Shown here: positions 24,001 to 37,248 of the stretch, in pieces
How the letters are laid out: each line of letters opens with the position of its first letter
How positions within the stretch are numbered: position 1 is the first letter of the stretch
Source: Amborella trichopoda
Taxonomy: Eukaryota > Streptophyta > Magnoliopsida > Amborellales > Amborellaceae
NCBI RefSeq assembly: GCF_000471905.2
Contig: NW_006498549.1
Coordinates: 9,011,210-9,075,209 of the forward strand
DNA: 64,000 bases
Direction of reading: 5' to 3'
Notes under the pieces: generated by a model
What the model saw: only the letters and a program-made list of their open reading frames with translations
Database searches by the model: none
What the model was told of the DNA's origin: nothing
Made by a program: the position numbers and the translations under genes

Positions 24001-27000
24001 TAGGCACTGCCCAGCATTTTTTAGAACATTTGTGGGAACATGAGAGTGCAGGTTTATTATGGTTTTAAAACGCTTTCTTTTAACTCAAAACACCCTAGGG
24101 TTAAGTGGTTCATGTTGCTTTCCTTGCATAATCGTCTGCCTACACTTGGTGTTGCTATGTAAAACTCTCTCTGATGGAGTGAATCTTGTTTTAATCAAAA
24201 GGCATGTCAAATGTTTGACTTCTTTGTTTAGGGCGACTTTACTGGACATTTGTCTGGAATAGCACAATTGGACACATGGAAGGAATAGGGGTTTAAAAGA
24301 GTATATTCTTCGAAGGATCCTTTCCTTTTGTTTTAGATTTCGCAGATGGTCAGAGGTAGTGTTTCATCTGAGTGAGTTCTTTACGTTGTGCAAAACCTCC
24401 TACTTTCTTGGCATTTTACCCACGCTCCTAATGCTTGACATTGACTATGCATCTCGTTGTAATCTGGGAAATACGGGTTATGGAGGCACGATTCATAATC
24501 ATGTTGGCTATAATATTGTGGCATTTTCCATTCCCTTGGGCATCAATACCAAAAAGTTTCTGGAGATAAGTGCACAAGAAATGGGCATTCTTCACTAATA
24601 TAAAAAAGGCGATTCTATGCTTCTGGTTGGTTGCCTAGTCAGCAGGGTTTCCTCTCCTTTTCCCTTTTGCACTATAACTAAAAATTGCATCAGCAAACAT
24701 CAGGCTTACATGGAATATTAGTTGTATATATGGAGAGGCAAATGAGGTGGTGGTGCACTTGCTAAGCTTGATGATAGGGTATCAGCAGCTGCAGTTTGGA
24801 GTGTTTGTTTCCTTGATTTTATCTTGCTGTTTCTTGCTTGCTGATGTATCAAACTATATTTTCCAAAGATCGATCATTTATATTTAATTTAAACATTTCA
24901 ACAATCAATGAAGATGGCTATGGTGAACCCTTTCCCTTTCTGACCTACCAAACACGAAAGAAAAAAAAAAGAAAAGTTATACCAAGGTTTATGACAAAGT
25001 ACTAAACTGAGCTGTTTTTGACATCAAGAGCGGCCGACTCAAGACGAGTGTATATTCTCACTAAATAATACTATAATTAGGTGTTTATTTTGTTTGTATA
25101 AAGTCTATCTCGTTGTTAATGTATTTTGTGAAGATTAATTATAGGATAGGGTACGGATCCTGAAGTATTGTTGAAAGCACGAGCCCTAAGAGGATAGAAG
25201 CATGCTCCTTCTGATCAAGAGTGTTAAGACACTTTTTGTTTTTTTGGGTCAATAGGGTGTTAAGAGGCTTGCATAAAACTAAGACTTAATTCCTTATATC
25301 TGACCAATATTGAGTACTTTTCTGGTGCACTAGGGGCCTAGTGCCTTAAGAAGCAAGTCTAAAAGCTTTTATTAGGTTTGAGCTTGAAAGCTGAAGGCTA
25401 GAGGTGCTGGGGACTTGCGGGCTTAGGAGCCAAATCTCATTGACTTGTAGATCACTTGAGAATTTTGGAACCAGGATGTAAAATGGACCCGAGATTTCAA
25501 GCAAAAGTGTAATCACATGATGATTGGAGTAGGGACATAACATTGATCCTCTATTTATAGGGGAACTATAGGCTCACAGCAGGCTCTTCTGGTGAAGCAT
25601 CATAGCAACTGAAGGAACGACTTACCCTGTGCTTACGTGTATCCCTTAGGAGTTAAAGACCCCTTGAAATGACTCCTTAACTTCATGATGTTGCATAGAA
25701 CATGCTGGTGAACCGACCATCCGCGAGGTGATATGCAGCGGAGTTGGCAGCCTTCAGGCCGATTGCCACAGTTGGACATTCTACATGTCGCTCTCTGTTA
25801 GAGACACGTATAGTGCCCTTGGTGGCCAGTCAGCCACAATCTGATTGCTGTGGGTGGTTGGATAGGCTAGGGGCTGATTGCAATGGATGAAGTGGTAGAC
25901 TTGTTACCTTCTCATACTTTCCTATGGAATGCTGCATTCACACCCTTTCCTGGTCAATGTGACAGGGCTACTGTGTCCATGTGCGATGTGCATAGTGTGG
26001 CTCACTGCGACAAAATTTTTTCCTCTGATAAGAGCTGTTACATACAATTAGCCATTTGTGTTTAACAAATGGTTGTTTTAAATGCTGAGCAAAATCCTAG
26101 ATAGTGTACTGGAAGATTTATTGACTTCTCTAGGATTGTTGGATATCCGACAATGTGCTCCTTGCCCATACATACGTCCATGATATTTTAGATCAATGAA
26201 TGATGCTGTTAACATATTAACATCCGTGAATTATTGCATTTTATCTAACCACACAATAAAACCCATGGGACGATTGAGATTCTGCTGTTCTAAACTGCAG
26301 ACTGACCAGAGAAAATTGAGAATTTCTCCTATGGCTTTTGTTATCTCGACCAAACATCATGCTGTCCTTCATGTTAGCCATCCCCTTGTTCGTACACTTC
26401 CACGTATTTCATGCCCATGACCTGTAATAGTTGTTTCCTTTATTTTTGGGTTTGCCAAAATATTCATCTCAATTTTTAGTGTCAATATCTAATCTGTGAT
26501 TTGATAATTTTCATAAAGTAATGCTACAAGTGCTCTGACCAATATTTTCTTGTATCATTATTTGAGAAAGAACTTTATTCAATAATTTTCATTTGCCTCT
26601 ATGCACAATAGAGCCAATTGGGGGAGAAATTACTGTCACAAATGAGGCTGAACTAGCTGAAACAGTTCCAAAAACAGCTATGGAGAAGCAGTTGGCAGAG
26701 CAATTGAAGAACAAGAGACTTTTGGATACCACAAAGAGAGCATGCAGCCCAAGATGTTACTATACCACAATTCCTCATGTTTTTAAGGTCAAGGGAGTTC
26801 CCAAAGAAGAGCTTACCTCTTTAAATCTTGACAAGGTATGTAATATGATTCTTATACCTCACTGCATGAGATTTATTTTGCATTAACCATTGCTTGTGAG
26901 CTGCTCTCATCATGTGGAACGTCACACAAACTAATTCAACTGGAGATCTGTAAAATATTCCAGTAGCTTATTTTTCAATGTTGAGTATTGACTTCTTTGC

Positions 27001-30000
27001 TCCTTTGTGTAATTCATTTGCCTCGATTGGACTACAATCAGTAATACTTCTAACTTGTGACAATAATGAGTTCCTTAAGTATTCATATATCTCGTTTCCA
27101 TTTAAGATTTTAATGGCTGCTGTTACTGCATTGTCACTGTTTAGTAAAAGTTTCACTCACTGTAGTTTCACTGTAAAAGCTGTTGTTGCTTTAGAGGAGT
27201 TAATAGTTGCCAGAAAACTGTACTGTACTTGATGGTCTAAAAGGTTCGGATACATTCTATTTGAAAAATATGCTGGTGCATTTTCTAAAAGGGATTATAT
27301 GGGTAGTTTGCTGCTATCTTTGAGGCAATCATTGGTTTATAGTATGGATTTTTTATTAAAATGCTACCATCAGAGATATAACATTCTTAAAAAATAGTAA
27401 TAAAGAAATAAAAAAATAAAAAGTAAAATGGTTCTATCATTCTAACGATTTTAGAATAGTTATGTTATGACTATATAATTACGTCCATGAACCTGTTTAA
27501 AGTTATAAATAAGATAGAATAACATTCTTAAAAGATAAAAATAATAAAATAAGAAATATAAAAAATAAAATGGTTCTATCATTTTAACAATTTTAGAATA
27601 GTTATGTTATGATTATATAATTATTTCTATGAACCTGTTTAAAGTTATAAAGAAGTGTAAATTTATAAATTCATAAAATGTCTGCAACCTATATTGTGAT
27701 GCAATAGAATTCAACATTCATTATCTAAAAAGTAAAAGGTCAAATTCTCGCAATATTGAATATTATTGGTTGGAACAGGTTTATTATATTTGGGGCCAGT
27801 CTCTAGATTCTTTTGAACACACTTCTAGAATAGGCTATAACACATTTCTAGTATGTGTTGAAGGGCTCCCAAAAGAGACCATATGTGAAGAGATAATGAG
27901 CTGTTGCACATCTTTTATGTCCATGTATGCTAAGAATTCACTTGATTGGTAGATCAATACTTGCTTGATTGAACACATGGATTTCTAGTTGACACATGCC
28001 TTGGCTAGAGATTGCCGGTCTTAAATCCTTGCAGTATATATTTTAATGGAACCGCATGGAAAGGAATTTTTGCATCCATTTGATTGATTGACTGCTGCAG
28101 TGCGTGTACTTGAAGAATGGTTGTTCTTGTCCTCAATTTCGCCATGGGGTTGAATGTTGTAGTCCAATTTACTACTTTGATCTTATCTCTACTTACTTTC
28201 TCAATTGGTGCAGTTCATCTGCTTCAATTACACTATAAAATCAGGTTTATCCTGTTTCTCCTTTGGCTTGCTTCTAAGAGTCAGGTTATTTAATCTTTAA
28301 TATCATAGAAAGGATTTCCGCCATGTTTAATACTGTAAGTAATTTCTGATGGTGAGCAATTTCTTAAGGAATATACTGGATTTTTGTTTTTTTTCAATAC
28401 TGGAAACTTTGTATAATAGAGTACAATCAGGATTATTTTTAACATGATTTTGCAAAGCCACAAATATCAGTGCCTTGCCTTTAATGTTCTGATGGTGGTC
28501 ATTGTTCATTTTCTTATGCTGATAGAGGATGAAAATTTTTTGGTGGTGGATGATCTATGTTTCATAGTCTTATCTGCGGATGTTCATATTCTTACCTTTG
28601 TTTCATTTCTATAAATATATTTTGTTGTATATCTAACAGTTCTTTGAACCTCATTTCCTTCTCCAGACACACCAACTGGAAAGCATTCTGATGCAAAATT
28701 TTGCAGGAGAAGAAGATCTACTGCTGGGGGAGCTTCAATTCTGTTTTATTGCTTTTCTGGTATTTTATTCAACATTCCGCTCCTGTTTTTTTTTATTACT
28801 TATTCACTTGCCACTCCTACAGAGCAGACTGTCTCCTAAGTCTTTCTGATGTCTGTGAATGAAAAACAGATGGGACAGTCTCTTGGAGCTTTTTTTCAGT
28901 GGAAAGCAATCCTTAGCCTTCTACTTGGCTGTCAAGAGGCTGTAAGTGTGTATTTGTTTGCAGTTATTATCTGTGAAGTACATTTGAAGTGCAAGAACCG
29001 GATCAATAATTTATCGTCATTCTTCAAATTGTCTTTTACTTCAAGAAACTTCATAAATTGATAAGGCTGTCATGTATGTTTTAGATTAGGCGAAAACCAC
29101 CTCACGTAGTCTTCTCTTATAAAACAAAATGAGGTAACAATTGTGGCATTATTTATAAAAATATTGATACAATCTAACGTTTACAACCATTACAAAGATC
29201 ATAGCCCATTTTTTTTTTTTTTTTCAAGTCCCTGGATTGCTTAAAACCTTCAAAAGGTGTTGAGAAGACAGATCTTCATCATCATCCAAGCATTATCCCA
29301 ATTATTTCGGGTCAGCTGACTTAAGAAGATAGATCCATATTTAATGATGTGGGGGTTATTGCATTCAGGGTAGGCGTTATTTGATAGACACGGTAATATA
29401 TGGACTAAAACAAGCAATCTATGGACTGAAAAAACATCAATTGCTTGGTATTCTAAATTTTTCTCCAGCAATCTTTGCAGAGAATCAGGCGGGGCACCTT
29501 CCAATAAAATACCTATATCTCCCTAGCGTTGTATGTGCTTAATGTGAAATTTTACTAGAAGAAAAAAAATGAAGAAAACTACCTTGGACCTGGAAAGATT
29601 GCTTCCACATTCTGAACCCCCATAATCCAAAACAGTTAAATTTTGTTTAAAAATACAAATCTGGTTTTGTGCCTAGAGTGACTCTTAGGATTTCTTACAC
29701 CCCTTTGTTTCAGGAGACTGGTTCCACACCCAAAGAGAAGACAAAATCCTTATTCTAAGGTGGTTTAGTGGCTAGTTTGCAGAGCAAGAGATGGAGGTTG
29801 AAGGCTACATAGGTTTCAATCTTATCTCGAAAATTCTAACCTCATGAAACTCTTTTTTCTCTCCAAACACTATTGGGGTTTTGTGGCCATTTAAAGGCCT
29901 TATGAAAGCATGTACCGAAAATATATAATGAATTATTGACTCCAATGGGAGTATGGTCCAGCTTGGGCTATAGGGCATTAACAATGCCTTAGACTCATAT

Positions 30001-33000
30001 GAGTTTTGACTGGCTATGACTTAATGTGAAGTTTAAAACCCATAATCCTGAGCATTGTGTAAGCACAACCGATAAGGGTTTCGATGTGGGGTTATTCTTA
30101 GATGAGGTCGGAGATATGCCCAGGAAAGTTGGCTAGGGGACATGGATTTGACCCCTGTGTGTGATGGATGGCATGAGAGGACAAGGGCCTAAATCCTCAT
30201 CATACCATCACACGATATGTGCACTAGATAGTCGTCTGAGAAGCAACTGTTTGGATAAGGGTGTGTGACGTGTACATGTGCAGAAGAGATGACTCTCTGC
30301 AACACTGGACTGTGTTAGAAGGACCCATGGAGTATATTGTTGAAATGGGCCCCGGACTTGTCCTCAGGTAGGGACCTGTAATCCATGGTCTAGGATCGTA
30401 TCTTCTCCATTTATTGGATGACTTTGATGGTCCAATCATGAACCCTTATGATGGGTTGTGCGTCATGAGATCGGTTGGGTCAGTTTGAGACGGGGTAGTG
30501 AGATGTGGACTCTAGAGAGGATGGAGTTCTCAGTGTTTTTGTCGTAATCCTAACTCTATGGATCCAATTCCCATCAAACTTTCTTAGATATGTTTTAATA
30601 TGTTTTAATTATTTTTCAGATATTAAAATGAATTTTTAAGCCCCTCTAGGCATTTTATTTTATTGGAAAATAATTTTTAAATAGAGAAAAATCAATTTCC
30701 TGGATTTCTTTTTAATCAGAAAGAAAAATAAAATATTCAGAGGTTTTATAAAAATTATTTTATTATCTAATTGGCTCATTGGTCCCACCATTTTGGGGGG
30801 GGTGTGAGGCCCACATGGCCACCCACCTCCTCTATACTTTCCTAAATTGAAAGATGACAATTATGCCATATGTTGACTTGATATTTTAGGAGACCTTTTT
30901 GTGCAAAGATTTTGATTGATTTCAAAATAGGAAGGTGTAAGAAATTAATTGTGATTGATTTCAAAAAAGGATGATGTAAGAAATTTATTGTGATTGATTT
31001 CAAAATAGGAATGTGTAAGAAATTAATTTTGATTACTTTCTCTAGAATTACTACACAAAATATTTGATGGGAATGGAGTTATGGAAACTAAGGGATAAGG
31101 TTCAACATCTTTCCTTTAATCATGATTGCTGATTTAGGGAATGAATGGTTGAGATCTCTTCACCCCATAGGTCTCCAAGGTCAAAGGTGAAGATTAAAAC
31201 TCACGATGATGGCAAAACCCTAACCCTAGAAACCCTAGCCTTTTGTTTATAAATACTAGCTATGGGGGTTCTATTTCACATCTCTCGATCTCTCTCTCTC
31301 TCTCTCTAAGCAACCAAAGGGGGCATGCCCCACTCAAGCCTTCTCTCTCTTCTTCTCTCATCCAAATTAGGGTTTATGAAAGAGTTAACCCTGGGTGGCA
31401 CGCCCAAGCGACAAGCCCTAGGTCCTTGCCTCATGCTCATGCGTTGAGCCTTGGTCAAGGAAATCCCATGCGATGCTCTCTAAGGTTTTTGCCTAGGCTT
31501 CCCTAGTTGTGAGTTGTGTTCTTGAACCAAGATTCCGTGCGCCATCGGTGGAGGAGACCTAGTTAGGGATGTATTAAGTCCTTGGGGGTAACCTGAGGCA
31601 AGGTACACAGTATTTGACATTTCGTGTTTCTATCGCTTCCTTATGTAATTTTCAGTTCTACATGATCAATGTAGTTTTCTTTTAATGGCATGCAAGTGAG
31701 AGGTCTTGGCTATTTCATTAAGTTAAAATTGTATTTTTGACACTTGTAAGTGATCGAGGTGGCAATACGTATAAAAAGGTAAAAAAATTTTAATCGGTAT
31801 TGACTTGCCCGGTCACGAGTCCACCTTTCAAACCCCACCCTCTCTCTTTTAAATTTATTCTTCATAGAACTTCACAAGAAAAACTCTTCTTAAGGCTCCC
31901 CTCTTTCCACGCTCCTCTCTCTCACTCTGTCAAGGTCTTAATTCATGATAGACAATAAAGGTGGATGTCCGTTTGTATATACTTGTGTAGGCACTAGTTT
32001 GGAATTGTAGATTTATTTTTCCTTTACAATTGGTAAACTTAAGAGGTGAAAGAGGCTCATTCTAAGTCATCGAGCCTTTGATCAGTCATCCTGATCTGAG
32101 GATTGAAAAGCCACCCATATGTCTCATAGGAGTCTTCCCATTAATCTTCCAAATTCCATTACAGACCTACTCTAGTAGTACTAGAGCTAGATTTCCATAA
32201 TGATCTAAAGATTTTCATAACTAAATCTTTCACTATATTTAGAAAATATTTTTATGAGATTGCATCCTTACTGACTAGATTCTACTCACCTCAATCCTTT
32301 TGAATTAGAAAATCAAATAGTATGCAAAAGTCCAACTGGAGGTCAGGTACCTCCTTCATTTGAATTTTCATTGCATACCTCCCTATTTCAACTAGGCTTA
32401 GGAGTTGCTGCCACGTGGGACACCATTTCAAATGGGCCCACATGGTCTTTAGGTTATCATGTGGCCGACATGTGCCAAAGGATTGGCCCACTTGTGATCA
32501 ACATGAAACCCATTAAAACTCATAACCCTTCTGCATTAAAATAAAATATTAATTCATGATACGCTCCCATTTGTTTTATCAGAATTATTGAACACGACAC
32601 ATGTAAATAAATTCAAAAAGTAAAAGCTATTTTATTCTCCTTAAATGCCCTTTAGAAAGCCTAGAAATATTCCATTGGAAGTTTGAGCATGTCATGGGAA
32701 GAAAAGTTGCTATTCAACGAGGCATTCACAAGTAATTATGGTAAACATTACCTATTTATAAACTAACCCAATGGTCCCATGACTACTAGTCATCTCAAGT
32801 GAGGGGCTCATGATTGCCCATCAAAATCAGCCAAGAAGTAGATAAGATATAATTATATCGGATTGTAGGTGCTCCTCTCGTGGATAAGTGATATCCATCC
32901 AAAATCAGGCGGTGACTTTTTTCTAACAGCCTCAAGTACTACTAGAGGTAGTGAGGTGGCTCTCTTCGGCACATACATAAATTGATCCCAGAATTCAGGA

Positions 33001-36000
33001 CCCCAACCAATATCAGGTCAATTTGGAATTCATGTCTGCATGCCGTGAAGAATGATAGTGTTGAGGTTAAGGCCCTTATCCTTATAAGCCTCATTCTTCA
33101 GGCTGAGGCCTATACATTCCATAGCTAATAAACCTTAACCAACATTGCATTCAACTGGCCTCAATGAGCTATTTTGGACCCATTGCATTCAACTGGCCTC
33201 TTTGAGCTATCTTGGAGCAAACTCTGCAGACGCATCTTTGGGAACCAAAACCCAACCAATCCTGTGCCGACACTATAATCCATAGTTGCTGGAACCCTAT
33301 AGGAAAGGTCATGGACCCACTCTGGAACCTCGATTGTGCAGTTCCAGCTAGGAATCTTGGATGGAATGCGGATCCCTATATTGTGATCCGCGTTCCTAGC
33401 AGGTTCGAATCGTGGTTCTCAAGTTTATGACACTGCATATGATTTTTTCTCTATTTGGCACTGATTCATATGCAATGATTCAGTTTTAAGCCTTTCTCTA
33501 TTTGGCTATGTGGCCTTTCAAGGCCTTAAAGCCAAGGGTCTTCTGCGCAGTGGGGGTTAGAGAGAGACTGAATCTCGGTGCTTGGCACACTGGGGCCCAG
33601 ATTCCTATACCTCGAGTATTCGAGGCATTGAGAGTATACATTTGAGAGTGTGAACTCTTGGGGAGGTGTGAGGGTCATGTCCCAGTCAGGACTATATTGA
33701 TTAAAATGCCTTATAGTTGATGTGATAAGCCAGGGCTTAGAGAATCCAATCGAGAATAATAGAACCTGAGTATTTAAAAGAGTATTCGCCTTGTATGGAA
33801 TGGTCGGCTCATGGAACATGAGCCCGTATCCTGACACGGGATTGTTTCATGGCATGTGCACCCACAGTCATATGGGAAAGCCATTCTTCTATAGTATTAT
33901 CCGACTTAGAAGAGCTGGTGCACATGTGCTTTGAGAGGACCCTTGTATTTGAGTAGGAACACATCCCACAGGGGTGCATTAGTAATCCATTGAACCTCTA
34001 GTGACGGGAAGCTCTGGCTTAGTGACTTTGATGTGACTAATTATGTGTCTTTGACATAGACTGTGGAGCATAGGTCTATTGGGTCGGCTTGAGATACCGG
34101 TGGAACGTCATTCGGGTTAACTCAATAGAAGACTTCGACTAGTGTTATGAGTCTAGAGCTCTCATTTACCTTTGGCTCAAATTAATCTAAAATTAATGAG
34201 AAAAGATTTTATATTGATGAGAAATTGTTTAATAATGTCGCGAAACCATTTAGAGAATTTTTGGGATTTTTGGAGAATTTTTCATATTTTTTAAACAATA
34301 AAAAATGTGATATTCAAATTTGTTTGACATAAATACCAAATAAGGACATCCTATTGGGATGCCACATGATCCCAAGTGGCCATAAAGATATCATGTTGCA
34401 CCCTCAGCTCCCCACTCGTGGATGACGTCATGCTGATGTCATATCCACGTGGGGACCTATTTGTCATAAATTCTTTTGTTGGTATTATGTTATAATATGT
34501 TATCTTGTTATTTAAAGTGTTATATATTGTTGACTTAAGTTTTATTTAAGTCACCTGTTTATTTTACTCGTGCCATTTTTGGCATGTGTGAAGTTATGGG
34601 ATTTTGAGAATTAATTTGATTTATATTATTATCCACATATGATTTTGTGGCATCTGTATATCTTATGTGGCACCACCTTATGGGCTTGACCCATGTAAAA
34701 TTTTAGTATTTTAAAATCCTATTGGTGGTGTCATAAGATATTTTGTTCACATGTGTGGATGTCTCTTATTACATTTATGTCTATGTCCTTATCTTTTATT
34801 GACTCTCACAAATTATTACGAAAACCATGGGCATAAGTGTAAACATAAATTTGGATTTAATGGGAAATAAAATATGGAGTTATGGGCTTTAAGGTGAAAT
34901 GACTATAAACCTAGGTTTTAAGGATTGAAGGGTGTTAAAAGCTCATCCATTGATCTTGGTGATAAGATATGGATGAGTGATTTGGATAAAAGTCTCTCAT
35001 GTGCCATTGATCTAAGGCATCAAGGATCAAGATCAAATCCATCTTTATGATCTAAGTATAAAGTAACTTATGGGATCAATTATAACCCTAACTTGTGTAT
35101 TCACTTTAAAGAGAGAGACAGAGAGAGAGCCCCCTTGGCAAAAAGGTAGCCACCCACAAGACTATCTTCTTCCTTGAGCTTTCATTTGAAGCCCTTTCAT
35201 GGAGTAGTCCCTCAATTATGTGATCAAGCCCATACTATTGCTTCATTAAGGTATTGATTTTTTTTCTTATATCTTTAATTCCTACCTCATTTCCATTATC
35301 AAAGTTTGCTGTAATTCTTAATTTACTGTAGCTTTCTTCATTTTTTATCATGAAAACTTGATATTTGAAGAGTCCCAAAGCAATAGTGTAGTCCATACAC
35401 ATAGTATGTGTAGACTAGCTTGCTTACTCCATGATCTTGAGTAGTTTCAACTTGATTTTCTTGATCTTATTTTTCTGGAATTTTTACTAAGAATATGCAA
35501 CTAATGAGAGGTTTATTTCATCATATTTGAGCATATGAAATAGTCCCTTGAATTCCTTTTTGAATGTTAAAAAGTTCGTGTGATCCCTTATGGACCACAT
35601 GGTATAGTTTTACCATAACTTCCTGATTTTGTGTAGTATCTCTTTTAAACTTTGAAGGGCTATTTTGATATATGTCTCTCACATGATTTGATTCCCATTA
35701 AGTGAAATAAAAGTAATCATTTGCTTCCCATTGTATTGTTCTCCTTGAGTTATTATTATCAGCCGTGCCTTAGACAATGAGACAAAATTAAGTCTTCAAA
35801 AGGCCTTTTCATGGCCCGGGCACAAGGGTTCGAACCATGGTTTCTCCATGTATGTTTGCATGTTAATTTGATGTATTTACAGTTATTAAATGGATTCATG
35901 ATTGCTTAAATTGAGTATGTTGTGTGAATATTGAGATTGTTCTTTAATTTTGCGGTATGAGCTTTGATGTTATGTATTATTGTTTATACGAATTGAAATC

Positions 36001-37098
36001 CTATTGGATTATTATGATGAAGTGTATGATGTGTATGAGACACTGTGATATATGATGAGGATGAAGAATGAAGATGCAATTATCATATAATTTCGATATA
36101 ATGAGGAATTGCGAGTGCAAGTCATGCAATATGTTGTATAGATGTACATTGTGAAGATTTGACTATTGTATTGAGTTTAATTGTATTTTTGAGTAAGAGA
36201 TTTGTAAGGGACTTATTAGGGTTGAATTTTCTTATTCAAATGTGTATAAACCATGTTTGTAGGCTAAAATATATGTATTATAGTTTTGTATTGAGATATT
36301 CATGTATTTAAACCCTTGAGTTTTTATACAAAGGAAAATTTTTAAAAGATTATCTTTTTAGCCCATTGGTCTTGTACCACCAACAATTTTGTGCCCAAGG
36401 GTATTGTGAACCCATGCATCATTCTTGATCCCTTAAAACATACTATTGCGATTCCTTCCCCATGGAATCGTGCTTCCGTGTGACAAGGATGGTGCTCCCT
36501 TGATATACGATCGTATGGATGACGATCCCAAACCCAAGGAGCTTCCAACAATCCATGATTCTGCGGACCCGCTCTCGCTTCCGGGAACGTACCTGCACCC
36601 AACAACTATGCTATAACCCTAGGTCTCTTGACCGCATGATGAAAACAAGAGTCAGAAAGTGCACTACGATACTCTACCAACCTGGTTGAAGCCACATAGA
36701 GAGAGATAGAGCTATAGATCTTGTGCAGTGTTATAAGTACACCAACAAGTCTACTTATGTGCTGCTTAGTATTCTCTAACAAAAAACAAATCAGGCCACA
36801 ACAAAAACAGCAATCTACACTTGTTGCAACAAATATAATTTGTCACTTTATTCTAAAAAAAATTATGATGACGTTTAATAAAGAAAAACTATGTCAAGAG
36901 CAATGGAAAGCCATGACCACAAAACATAGCATCTAGTCACCTCTAAAGGACTTGATATGCACAATTGGGATCACTGTGATGAATGGCACATCGATCGAGG
37001 CCCTTACTATAAATTTCCTCTAAAGGGAACCGAAAGATGGCAACATGAAGTTTGGCATTTGTAATGCAAAATGGAAGTTGGGGAATCTATTCTGCGCG

Positions 37099-37157
<59 letters not shown>

Positions 37158-37216
37158 CTTTTCGAGCTCACATTGGGGTCTAGGACAGGAAAACACGCTG
37201 GGCATGTAAGCCTCTG

Positions 37217-37248
<32 letters not shown>

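Larger units (their letters stand above)
21525..24031 (+). mobile_element. hAT DNA transposon, copy c (3' part only), containing an RTE LINE
   Basis: Only the 3' third of the transposase gene and the 3' end of the element survive. The right end resembles the termini of the copy at 48642-52135: GCCTAGGCACTGCCCAGC, then ATTTTTTAGAACATTTG up to about 24031. The 3' untranslated part is interrupted by an RTE-type LINE fragment (22568-23737). Upstream of 21525 the hAT similarity stops, so the 5' part is deleted. No target duplication could be identified. Confidence 0.7.

Noticed and set aside
26593-26886. 97-codon open frame starting at ATG 26593
   Set aside because: The start and the end lie in introns; only 26612-26835 is coding, as an internal AAR2 exon in the same frame.
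33395-33420. GGTTCGAATC, a tRNA or SINE B-box-like sequence (another, GGTTCGAACC, at 35828)
   Set aside because: No A box at the right distance and no cloverleaf can be drawn; the second lies inside LTR A1 and recurs in A2.
36342-36605. 87-codon minus-strand frame
   Set aside because: It crosses the end of LTR A1 into flanking DNA; the composition is not supported by any motif.
37020-37205. Minus-strand frame with a long Ser-Leu repeat
   Set aside because: Produced by the GA microsatellite.
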